From Monoglobus pectinilyticus (lineage in GTDB: Bacteria; Bacillota; Clostridia; Monoglobales; Monoglobaceae), in the NCBI RefSeq assembly GCF_002874775.1, contig NZ_CP020991.1:2014015-2078014 (forward strand): a stretch of DNA of 64,000 nt, given 5' to 3'. Both the position numbers and the translations under genes were made by a program. Positions 12,345 to 20,073 of this stretch are shown piece after piece. The notes under the pieces are model-generated. The model worked only from the letters and a program-made list of their open reading frames with translations, was not told where the DNA came from and ran no database searches. The first letter of the stretch is position 1. Each line of letters starts with the position of its first letter.

Positions 12345-13181
12345 GTGGGTTTAGGTTTTATAGAAATACTTAAGACGATATTGCTGGGCATTGTTGAAGG
12401 GGTCACAGAATGGCTTCCGATAAGCAGTACCGGACATATGATACTGTTTGATGAATTCATTCATTTAAATGTAACTCCTGAGTTTAAAGAAATATTTTTG
12501 GTTGTTATACAGCTCGGCGCGATTCTTGCGGTCGTGGTAATGTTTTGGAAAACTATTTTCCCATTTCATTTTAAAGGCGGCTTTGGAGTAGATAAAGAGA
12601 AGATAATAATGTGGCTTAAAATTTTGGTAGCGTCTATTCCTGCCGGGATTATAGGTATCCTGTTTGACGATTATTTTAACGCTTGGTTCTATAATTACTG
12701 GACTGTTGCAATAATGCTTATCGTATTCGGTATTCTATTTATATGGATAGAAAATGCGCATAAGAATAAGCTTCCGAAAGTGAATGATATTTCTGAAATT
12801 ACATATAAAGCCGCGTTTATAATAGGAGTATTCCAGCTTATTGCGGCAGTATTTCCGGGGACTTCACGCTCAGGCGCAACGATAATAGGTGCCCTTCTTT
12901 TGGGCATCTCAAGAACAACCGCCGCTGAGTTTACTTTCTTCCTGGCTATACCGGCCATGTTCGGAGGAAGCGCAATAAAGCTTGCAAAATTCGGGATGGC
13001 ATTTACCTCAAGCGAAATTATAATTCTGATTTTAGGAATGGCGGTTGCGTTTGTGGTATCAATGCTGTCAATAAAATTCCTTATGAATTATGTTAAAAAA
13101 CATGACTTTAAAGTGTTTGGCTGGTATCGTATAGTTTTAGGCGCTCTTGTGATTGCATACTTTTTGTTCTTTGGCGCTTGA
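12345..13181 (+). CDS. uppP: Undecaprenyl-diphosphatase (bacitracin resistance protein BacA family)
   Basis: A 278-residue integral membrane enzyme that removes one phosphate from undecaprenyl diphosphate, recycling the lipid carrier of cell-wall synthesis and giving bacitracin tolerance. Both family signatures are present: EGVTEWLPISSTGHM (about residues 16-30) and PGTSRSGATI (about 170-180), which supply the active-site Glu, Ser and Arg. Some eight hydrophobic segments span the length, normal for the family. The start is uncertain between TTG 12339 and GTG 12345; GTG is preferred because GGAGG at 12331 then has a 9-nt spacing. It is monocistronic, with its own promoter and a strong terminator. 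Confidence 0.96.
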   Translation: MGLGFIEILKTILLGIVEGVTEWLPISSTGHMILFDEFIHLNVTPEFKEIFLVVIQLGAILAVVVMFWKTIFPFHFKGGFGVDKEKIIMWLKILVASIPAGIIGILFDDYFNAWFYNYWTVAIMLIVFGILFIWIENAHKNKLPKVNDISEITYKAAFIIGVFQLIAAVFPGTSRSGATIIGALLLGISRTTAAEFTFFLAIPAMFGGSAIKLAKFGMAFTSSEIIILILGMAVAFVVSMLSIKFLMNYVKKHDFKVFGWYRIVLGALVIAYFLFFGA

Positions 13182-13228
13182 TTATGTTTTGGTATTGTTA
13201 TAAAATAATTAGATATGAAAGTGAGATA

Positions 13229-13322
13229 TAAAAAAGACCTCGCTGTGTATTGAGCTAACTCTCAAAAGTTAGATTTTTGGTCTAACTTTTGGAAGATCGG
13301 TTCATACAGCGGGTCTTTTTTT
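13229..13322. terminator. Large nested hairpin terminator between uppP and the agr-like kinase gene
   Basis: An outer stem pairs AAAAAAGACC(T)CGCTGTGTA with TACAGCGGGTCTTTTTT. An inner stem pairs CAAAAGTTAGA with TCTAACTTTTG. A-rich and T-rich flanks on both sides mean it can terminate transcription in both directions, serving uppP and possibly the convergent kinase gene. Confidence 0.8.
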
Positions 13323-13501
13323 AGTGGTAAGATGTTTTTAATATGTTGTAATATAGCCATATTCTCGTTCTATATAATGTTCTCCGCATTACATGACGAG
13401 TGTCTTCGGATATATGACAATTTTAGTCTTCGGTACCAAATTTTAAGCTGATGAGCCAAATTATTCTTTGGAACCAAATTTCATGTTATTATAATACTTT
13501 T

Positions 13502-14794
13502 TTAATTTTCTTCACTGTCTGAGAGTTTCTGAGGTATAGAAATGAAAACTATTACATTGTCATTTTCGTTTGAATATTTTATAATACCATTCATGTCTTT
13601 GACAGCTTTCTTAACGCTTTTTATGCCATAACCGTGCTCAGAAGAATTTTCTTTGTCGGTTTTACAGTTGTCAGGGTCAAATAACAGACCTTTGACAGTT
13701 GAATTTTTAACTATAAATTTTATCATTCCGGCGTCGCTGTGTATGTGAAGAGAAACTTCTTTTGCTTCGGATTTATCAGCGGCTTCAATTGCGTTATCAA
13801 GAATATTAAAAAGTATTGTAGTGATGTTTGAAGAACTTACAGTTATATCGTGTCCAAGTTCCATATCTATCTTAAAGTTGATATTCTTTAATTTTGCCTT
13901 TTTAATTTCTATGTTTATGATAGAATCTATGGTTTGATTTTGGGTATATACTACAAAGGTATCAGAATAGTTTTTGTTTTTGATATCTGAAAGATGAGTT
14001 AAAGCGGTGTCTGTATCTCCATTTTTAACCAGCGAATATACAATATCCAAATGTTTGCGTATATCATGTTTTAAACGTCGAATTTCTTTTTCATTTTCTT
14101 TGAGTAGAGTATAGTTCTTGTTGTAATGCTCTATAGTTTTTTGAGCAATGCCATACTTTAATTGCGCAGAATAGGTTTCAAACAAATCAAATATGGCGAC
14201 ATTGATATACACAAGACCTATGTATGGTATAACTAACAGTGCATAGTTGGTAAATTGTGATTTCATCAATATAGCGTCAATAATAACAACAATTAATATA
14301 GTTACTAAAGGACAAAGTATAATTAGTATCCAATACTTAATAGGAAGATTGCGTTGTTTTTTAATAAACACTTTAATCATTGGAAAAGCCAAACACAGCG
14401 TTAGTATTGTTGTAGAGCATGCAGCTAATATTAGTGAAAAGTCGGTATTTAATATATCTGAATATGTATCATCAAATAGTTGAGATAATATAAGCAGTGT
14501 AGCCGTTTGCGAAATTATATAACAAACGTAATATATTACTACTACAGCTATTTTTTTAGTTGCTTTATCCTCAAATGAGAAAAAACAGAATGTTGTATAA
14601 CAAATTATTGAAATTATTAAATTAGCGTTACTATTTAAATGAAATGTTGAAGTAAAACACAATATTAAAAATGGTATAAGTGCCCCCAAAAAAGATAAAA
14701 CAGAAAACTTTTTGAATTTAAAAGCATAGTTAAAAATAATAGTTAAGGCTATAAATTCAATAATAACTATAGATATATCAAGTATAAGGCTCAT
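13502..14794 (-). CDS. AgrC-like sensor histidine kinase (GHKL family)
   Basis: A 430-residue membrane kinase expected to sense the peptide made by the neighbouring agrBD-like genes. The N-terminal half has six or seven hydrophobic segments (to about residue 205), then a coiled linker. The dimerisation/phosphoacceptor motif RRLKHDIRKHLD has its His at about 243. The HATPase part has the N-box FNILDNAIEAADKS and a GYGIKSVKKA G-box, as in the AgrC/ComD group. Its ATG shares one base with the stop codon of the LytTR regulator (TAATG), so translation is probably coupled. The pair is divergent from agrB. The signal cannot be proven from sequence. Confidence 0.88.
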   Translation of the reverse strand: MSLILDISIVIIEFIALTIIFNYAFKFKKFSVLSFLGALIPFLILCFTSTFHLNSNANLIISIICYTTFCFFSFEDKATKKIAVVVIYYVCYIISQTATLLILSQLFDDTYSDILNTDFSLILAACSTTILTLCLAFPMIKVFIKKQRNLPIKYWILIILCPLVTILIVVIIDAILMKSQFTNYALLVIPYIGLVYINVAIFDLFETYSAQLKYGIAQKTIEHYNKNYTLLKENEKEIRRLKHDIRKHLDIVYSLVKNGDTDTALTHLSDIKNKNYSDTFVVYTQNQTIDSIINIEIKKAKLKNINFKIDMELGHDITVSSSNITTILFNILDNAIEAADKSEAKEVSLHIHSDAGMIKFIVKNSTVKGLLFDPDNCKTDKENSSEHGYGIKSVKKAVKDMNGIIKYSNENDNVIVFISIPQKLSDSEEN

Positions 14795-15483
14795 TATAAC
14801 ATTCCCTCTTTAACACTATATTTAAAATATTGGTTCTCAAAATCTTCTCTATATGATTTACCTATTGGTACAACTTCTTTGTTTATCATAACAGCCTGCG
14901 TTTTTGAAACAGAGAATATATTTTTTAGGTTAATAGCAAATCCTTTATGTACACGAACGATATAATCGCAGTCTAATGTGTCAAACAAATCAGAAAAAGT
15001 TGAACGTATAGTAAAATCTTTATCTAGCAAATGTATACATAAACTATTATGACACGATTCAATATATACAATATCATTTAAAAGAATATTGTAATGTATT
15101 CCATTATTAACTATCTGCACTTTATTATTGTTTTTAAAGTATTCATTTATAATTATCTCTATTTCATTGCTTAATTCTTCGATAGTTGCTGTTTTAAGTA
15201 TGTATCTGTCAATTCCATATTTGTAACCGTTGACAGCGTAACCGTCATAATGAGTATACGCAACAACTATACAGTTCTTTGAACGTGTTTTTAAAATCCT
15301 TGTAGCATTAAGACCGTCTAATCCTTCAACTTCTATATCAACTAAAGCAATATCAAATACTTGGCTGCAATTTAAAAAATCATCTGCTGTAGAGCAGACT
15401 GTTAAACTTACATTATATTTGCTTAATACTATGCGTAATTTGTCAATATATATATTTTCATCTTCATAAATTAAAACATTCAT
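14794..15483 (-). CDS. AgrA-like LytTR response regulator
   Basis: A 229-residue cytosolic regulator. The N-terminal receiver domain (1-120) starts MNVLIYEDENIY and has the phospho-acceptor Asp in FDIALVDIEVEGLDG (near residue 50). The C-terminal LytTR DNA-binding domain (about 130-225) has IVYIESCHNSLCIHL, FTIRSTFSDL and IVRVHKGFAINLKNI. This is the AgrA/ComE architecture, activating promoters through paired short repeats. It lies upstream of and overlaps the kinase gene, with a near-perfect sigma-A promoter in front. Likely targets are the divergent agrBD promoter and perhaps the Rhs operon; the latter is inference. Confidence 0.9.
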   Translation of the reverse strand: MNVLIYEDENIYIDKLRIVLSKYNVSLTVCSTADDFLNCSQVFDIALVDIEVEGLDGLNATRILKTRSKNCIVVAYTHYDGYAVNGYKYGIDRYILKTATIEELSNEIEIIINEYFKNNNKVQIVNNGIHYNILLNDIVYIESCHNSLCIHLLDKDFTIRSTFSDLFDTLDCDYIVRVHKGFAINLKNIFSVSKTQAVMINKEVVPIGKSYREDFENQYFKYSVKEGML

Positions 15484-15508
15484 AAATGCTCTCCTAACTT
15501 CATAAAAT

Positions 15509-15537
15509 ATTATATATCACACATGCGAAAGTGTCAA
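15509..15537 (-). promoter_or_regulatory. Consensus sigma-A promoter of the agrA-agrC-like operon
   Basis: On the minus strand TTGACA (15537-15532) and TATAAT (15514-15509) are separated by 17 bp, a full match to consensus, 26 bp before the regulator's start codon. This suggests strong basal expression of the sensor-regulator pair. Confidence 0.8.
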
Positions 15538-15661
15538 CCAATGTAAAAAGTCATAAATGTGGATAATTCTTTAAACGTTATGAAAAAACTATTTTATGAT
15601 AATTCAAATATCGACAAAATTAAAAATTTGTGGAAAATGAATAAATGAGTGAAAATAATTT

Positions 15662-15676
15662 TGGTAAAATTTACCA
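15662..15676. promoter_or_regulatory. Palindromic candidate operator in the agr divergent intergenic region
   Basis: TGGTAAAATTTACCA is a perfect 15-bp palindrome about 60 bp upstream of the agrB -35 box and between the two divergent promoters. Its position fits a regulator site, but it does not look like a paired LytTR repeat, so the binding protein is unknown. Confidence 0.35.
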
Positions 15677-15733
15677 GGAAAGTTGTTGCCGAAAATTCAT
15701 TTATACCATAAAATAAGTTTACGTCCCAGTATA

Positions 15734-15762
15734 TTGATTTTAATATGCCGATACTTTATAAT
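15734..15762 (+). promoter_or_regulatory. Promoter of the agrBD-like genes
   Basis: TTGATT (15734-15739) and TATAAT (15757-15762) lie 17 bp apart, 54 bp ahead of the agrB ribosome site region. The weaker -35 compared with the divergent promoter is consistent with activation by the LytTR regulator. Confidence 0.6.
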
Positions 15763-15816
15763 TTAATTAGAGAAAAATGTTGAAAAAAGTTACCCGCAGA
15801 AATGGGAGGAAGCAAA

Positions 15817-16425
15817 TTGATAGAAAGCATTTCTAAAAGACTGACAAATTTTTTTGTAAGAAATGGTTTAATCAAAGAATATGACAGTGAAATATATTCT
15901 TACGGCTTTGAAATGTTTGTTTCCGAAATAATAAGCTGGCTGATTATAATACCTATAGCAATTATATCAGGTGAATTTTTAGAAAGTATGGCCTTCGTAT
16001 TCAGTTTTATTATTTTCAGAACATTTGGCGGTGGTTATCATGCAAACACCCATTATGGATGTATTATTAGTTTTACTTTTATATATTTGATAGGGTTATT
16101 TGTTGGTAAAACTATTTCAACCGGTATTTCTTTTTACTTAATAGGGGCGTGCCTAACAGCAGCGGGGATTTTGCTTTGGATATTTGCTCCTATAGACCAT
16201 AAGAACAAACCGTTTGACGAAAATGATTTTAAGCGTCTTCGCAAAAAAACAAGGCTGCTATACTTAATTTATTTGGCAGTTGTTATACTTTTATTAAGTA
16301 TTTTCCCATCAGTTAAGTTTGTTGTTAAGCTTTGTGCATTTGGAAGTATGGGGTTGTTTATGGTATCTATGTCGGTCATGATTCAATTCTTTGTGAGAAA
16401 AAAAGAAAAAGTTAATTCAATATAA
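15817..16425 (+). CDS. AgrB-like peptide-processing membrane endopeptidase
   Basis: A membrane cysteine endopeptidase of about 202 residues that trims and cyclises the precursor encoded next door. The AgrB signature is clear: a short amphipathic N-terminus, several hydrophobic helices, and RTFGGGYHANTHYGC, with the catalytic His and Cys seven residues apart as in the family. The start is placed at TTG 15817 because GGGAGGA (15804-15810) is its ribosome site; an ATG at 15802 would lie inside that site. The next gene, 22 bp downstream, encodes the putative substrate. Length and helix pattern are normal for the family. Confidence 0.9.
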   Translation: MIESISKRLTNFFVRNGLIKEYDSEIYSYGFEMFVSEIISWLIIIPIAIISGEFLESMAFVFSFIIFRTFGGGYHANTHYGCIISFTFIYLIGLFVGKTISTGISFYLIGACLTAAGILLWIFAPIDHKNKPFDENDFKRLRKKTRLLYLIYLAVVILLLSIFPSVKFVVKLCAFGSMGLFMVSMSVMIQFFVRKKEKVNSI

Positions 16426-16447
16426 ATTTAAAAAGGAGAGAAAAATC

Positions 16448-16609
16448 ATGAATAAGTTAAAACAATTTATGTACCGATTTGGTGGAACTATCTGCGCTAT
16501 TGCGGCTTTCATGGCTGTATATACAGATGGAAGATGTGGTTGGAAAATATATCAGCCAAAGGCACCAGCAAATTTGCGGGAGTTTGCTGAGAGACAAAGA
16601 AACAATTAG
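16448..16609 (+). CDS. AgrD-like cyclic lactone autoinducer peptide precursor
   Basis: A 53-codon gene directly after agrB with ribosome site AAAAAGGAGAG. The precursor has the three-part AgrD layout. The N-terminal amphipathic leader starts MNKLKQFMYRFGG with a hydrophobic stretch after it. The core is TDGRCGWKIYQPKAP with a single ring-forming Cys at residue 30. The tail is acidic and charged. The YQPKxP block after the Cys is typical of the clostridial cyclic-lactone autoinducer family. The mature signal would be a thiolactone formed by Cys30 with a residue four or five positions on, within CGWKIY; the exact C-terminus cannot be decided. It is not frameshifted, and its receptor is probably the kinase at 13502. 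Confidence 0.88.
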   Translation: MNKLKQFMYRFGGTICAIAAFMAVYTDGRCGWKIYQPKAPANLREFAERQRNN

Positions 16610-16893
16610 TATTGTTTAGAATCTACCGGAAATAGGTTCAAAATTAATGCGATAAAGTTTCTGTTTGGTGATGTATATAATGCTGATATTGAGTTTACCG
16701 GAAATAAATTCAAGTTCAGTAAACTAGGATTTTTATGTTTGCTATAATAACAGTTAAACATATTAATACTAAATGAGCTCAAATATATTAATTGTGTTTT
16801 CAAGTTATATTATGATATATGAGTCAAAATTTTAAATATAAGTTTATTGTATAAGGTTTAGGTAGTAAGAATGAAAACACAAAATATATTTTA
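16610..16893. repeat. Intergenic leader with a spaced direct repeat
   Basis: The region between agrD and the leader hairpin holds TACCGGAAATA at 16624 and again at 16696, 72 bp apart, each followed by a similar TTCAA(A/G)TT stretch. A 65-codon minus-strand frame here encodes LNLFPV twice only because of this repeat. No convincing promoter for the RCC1-Rhs operon is seen, though several AT-rich -10-like boxes occur at 16805-16890. Confidence 0.45.
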
Positions 16894-16947
16894 ATTAGGA
16901 CTGTGGCAGATGTTATTTTTTACATCGTTACAGTCCTAATTTTTTTA
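16894..16947 (+). terminator. Terminator or attenuator hairpin between agrD and the RCC1-Rhs operon
   Basis: ATTAGGACTGT pairs with ACAGTCCTAAT, with an inner GATGT/ACATC stem, and a run of Ts follows at once. It ends only 37 bp before the RCC1 start. No sigma-A promoter fits in that gap, so the hairpin is likely transcribed as part of the operon leader as well as ending agrBD transcripts. Confidence 0.8.
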
Positions 16948-16983
16948 TTTTAAATTTTTATAGCAAAGGGAGAGTATTGTGGT

Positions 16984-19900
16984 ATGGGACAAAATCAAAA
17001 ATTGCTGAGTATAGCGCTTATTATAGCTATATTAGCGGGAATGGTAAATTTCGTATATGTGTTTGCCGAGAATGAAGGACAAGCAGAGAGTGGCTCACAA
17101 GCGTCAACAGGTGGATTTGAAATCAGCGTTAATGAATCTAAAGATTTTGATGAAAATGCAGATATTGAAGATTTTGATAATTTAGGGGAAAAACCGACAG
17201 AAGCTCCGACAGAAAATACTAGTAAAGATTTTTCAACTGAGGATGTTCAACCATCGGCGGTTCCTTCTCCAAAAGTATCAGAAGTTACAGAGCAAGATGA
17301 AACTTTAATAACTAATAACATTCAAGAATCTAACCAAAATGAACAGGGGTCTGTTTTGGTGCTTAATTCTGTTGTCCGGTATTCTGTTGTGAGCGGTTTA
17401 AACCACAGTTTGCGTATAAGCGACGGAAAGGTTCAGGCATATGGTGACAACACCTGCGGACAGCTTGGAACCGGGAATAATGAGCCGACAAATGATTTTG
17501 TTGATGTGACGGGTGCTTGGGGAGATAAAACTGTTGCACAGGTTGAAACAAGGGGAAATACTTCATATGCGCTGACTTCTGACGGATATTTATATGCCTG
17601 GGGAGACAATTCAAAAGGACAATTTGGAAACGGAACAAATGTAAGCAGTAATCTGCCTGTTCTTGCAGCCGTTGGAATGGAAGGCAGCATTAAAAAGATT
17701 TCTGCAGGGCTTGAACATGCTGTTATTGAAAACAGCGAGAATGGCACAAAAATATATGCGTTTGGGGATAATAGTTACGGTCAGCTTGGCTCCGGAACTG
17801 ACAGTTCTAATTCTTTAGTACCAATACTTGTTACAGATTTTTCAGAACTATCTGAAGTGGGAGATTACCAGACATACTACAGCGGTACAGACAGTGAGAT
17901 AATCGGCTGCGGAAAAAATGATAAAGGTCAGCTTGGAAGTTCAGTGGACGCAGAGGGAAATATGATTTGCTTTACCAAAATTTCAGCGGGTAAAGACCAT
18001 GTTGTTGGAATAGGAATAAATGGAAAGATGTATGTTTGGGGTGACAACAGTTTGGGTCAGCTTGGTGTTAATCTGCAGAGCGGCGGAACATATTCCCAAT
18101 ATCCAATTAATACCGGTATAGATGTAACGGATGTTGAAGCCGGAAATAATATGACGCTGTATATCTCAAACGGTAAAGTGTATTTGGACGGAACAAATGA
18201 TATTGGAGTTCAAATGTGGCCAAAAGAAATAAATTTGCCTGCTGACTGTGCTTCAATTGCCTTAGGAAGCAATAGCTATGCGTATCAAAGTGACGGAACT
18301 TTTTGGCACTGGGGATATATGAGTGAATATAACGTTGGCACCGGAGACAGTGTAAATCCAATAATGAGTGAGTATAAATACGATATTGTGGATATTGACT
18401 CATACAGGGCGCAAACCTTAGCTATAGATACGGCAGGGAGCATAGTCGCATGGGGTGAAGGATATTATCCTGATGAAACCGGGAGTATGAGTAAAGTATC
18501 GTATCCTTATAATGTTGATGAAAAATGTGAAATCAAAAATGCGGTAAGTGTTTCCAGAGGAAAAAACCATAATCTAGTGCTTGATGAAAACGGAGACGTT
18601 TGGTGTTGGGGAAGCAACTCAAATTATCCTATGGGTTCACTTGACGGAAAAGTTAAGATAATAAAAAAATTGCCTGGTATTACTGATGTTAAACAGATTA
18701 AAGGCGGCACAGAGTTCAGTCTGTTTATTAAGAATGATGGAACGTTATGGGGCGTTGGCAAAAATGATAAAGGTCAGTTGGGTATATCTCCGGAGGAACT
18801 TAATAATACTGATATTCCAATACAAATCACGGATAAAGCCGACTTTAAGTATGTGACCGCATGTGAAAATTCTGTAATCGCTATTGCGGATGATGGCGTG
18901 TATTCTTGGGGCGGCAATTCTAAGGGTCAGTTGGGAGACGGTACATTCTCGGATAACCCGTCGCCGAAAAAACTGAACATTAGTCTTGAAGATGGTGAAT
19001 ACATAAAGGATGTAAAAACAGGACCGCAGCATTGTATTGCTTTAACAAGTATGGGCAATGTATACGCCTGGGGCAATAACGGCGTAGGGCAGTTGGGAAT
19101 AGGAAACAAAGATAATAAATCAACTGCAGTAAAGGTTAATTTGTCAGATGTAAAATATGTAAATGCAGGGTTTTATCAGAGCTACGCAATAAAGTCGGAC
19201 GGAACTGTTTGGGGCTGGGGAAGCGGAGCAAATCATCAGCTTGGTACTGTGTCCGTTGGTACATGCAGGGTTCCGACACAAATTACAAGTTTGAATGGTT
19301 TAAATATTGAGAAGATTGTCGGTTCTGACGGATTTACAATTGCGGTTGATAAGTATGGAAGGATGTACTCGTTTGGCTCAAATGCAGTTGGGGGATTGGG
19401 TGTATATTCACAGACACCTGAAATAGTTGCTGAGGATTATTATGCTGAAGATTTGAGAGAGCTAAATAAATATATGAAAGATATTCCGCAGAACCTGACT
19501 GAAAACATACAGCTGCCGGTCATGATGCAGAATGGAATGCAAGTATCCTGGACAAGCAGCAATGCTTTTTATCTTTCAGAACAGGGAAGCGTGCGAAGAC
19601 CAAACAGTTATGCAAAAGATGAAAAGGTAACGCTGACCGCTCTTGTTTCCTACGGAGAAGTAATAAGAGAGCTTAAATATGATTTCTGCGTTTTAAAAAA
19701 GGAGGAGGGACAGCCGGGAGATAAAACGTTGAAAACTCAGACCTTAAATATTGAAAAAGGAAAAAAATACATAATTAATATCACCGCTAAAAATGCTACT
19801 CAAATAAGCGGAACTGAGTTTGAGTTTGAGTATGATGGAAGTCGTTTTGAAATGGTGGATGCAATATCACGATCGAAAACATTCGAAACGCTTAGCGGAG

Positions 19901-20061
19901 CTGTATATGGTGATATAAAAATCACGTATGCCGGACCGGGAATCATAAAATTTGAGACAACAAAACAAATACCGGCCGGCAGGCAGTTCACAGGATTTGT
20001 AAACGGAATAGTCTTAAAAGCCAAAGAAACCTGCGAAACTGTTTGTTCATTGTTATATTAG
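16984..20061 (+). CDS. Exported RCC1-repeat beta-propeller protein with Ig-like and cohesin-like modules
   Basis: A 1025-residue secreted protein with a signal peptide (hydrophobic residues 7-27, ending VFAEN) and a Ser/Thr/Pro-rich linker to about residue 120. At least ten RCC1/alpha-tubulin-suppressor repeats follow (about 125-815), seen as recurring YAWGDNSKGQFGNGT, YAFGDNSYGQLGSGT and YSWGGNSKGQLGDGT patterns, enough for one long or two seven-bladed propellers. Residues about 830-905 form an atrophied bacterial Ig-like domain (ITENIQLP-like and WTSSN motifs). About 915-1020 resemble a cohesin-like sandwich. It is first in an operon with the next gene (12-bp gap) and the Rhs gene. A role as surface scaffold or export partner of the Rhs protein is plausible but not shown. 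Confidence 0.82.
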   Translation: MGQNQKLLSIALIIAILAGMVNFVYVFAENEGQAESGSQASTGGFEISVNESKDFDENADIEDFDNLGEKPTEAPTENTSKDFSTEDVQPSAVPSPKVSEVTEQDETLITNNIQESNQNEQGSVLVLNSVVRYSVVSGLNHSLRISDGKVQAYGDNTCGQLGTGNNEPTNDFVDVTGAWGDKTVAQVETRGNTSYALTSDGYLYAWGDNSKGQFGNGTNVSSNLPVLAAVGMEGSIKKISAGLEHAVIENSENGTKIYAFGDNSYGQLGSGTDSSNSLVPILVTDFSELSEVGDYQTYYSGTDSEIIGCGKNDKGQLGSSVDAEGNMICFTKISAGKDHVVGIGINGKMYVWGDNSLGQLGVNLQSGGTYSQYPINTGIDVTDVEAGNNMTLYISNGKVYLDGTNDIGVQMWPKEINLPADCASIALGSNSYAYQSDGTFWHWGYMSEYNVGTGDSVNPIMSEYKYDIVDIDSYRAQTLAIDTAGSIVAWGEGYYPDETGSMSKVSYPYNVDEKCEIKNAVSVSRGKNHNLVLDENGDVWCWGSNSNYPMGSLDGKVKIIKKLPGITDVKQIKGGTEFSLFIKNDGTLWGVGKNDKGQLGISPEELNNTDIPIQITDKADFKYVTACENSVIAIADDGVYSWGGNSKGQLGDGTFSDNPSPKKLNISLEDGEYIKDVKTGPQHCIALTSMGNVYAWGNNGVGQLGIGNKDNKSTAVKVNLSDVKYVNAGFYQSYAIKSDGTVWGWGSGANHQLGTVSVGTCRVPTQITSLNGLNIEKIVGSDGFTIAVDKYGRMYSFGSNAVGGLGVYSQTPEIVAEDYYAEDLRELNKYMKDIPQNLTENIQLPVMMQNGMQVSWTSSNAFYLSEQGSVRRPNSYAKDEKVTLTALVSYGEVIRELKYDFCVLKKEEGQPGDKTLKTQTLNIEKGKKYIINITAKNATQISGTEFEFEYDGSRFEMVDAISRSKTFETLSGAVYGDIKITYAGPGIIKFETTKQIPAGRQFTGFVNGIVLKAKETCETVCSLLY

Positions 20062-20073
20062 GAGGGGCGGAGT

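Noticed and set aside
16606-16803. Minus-strand 65-codon frame with a repeated LNLFPV motif
   Set aside because: The repeat in the peptide only reflects the TACCGGAAATA DNA repeat; it has no ribosome site and overlaps the agrD end.
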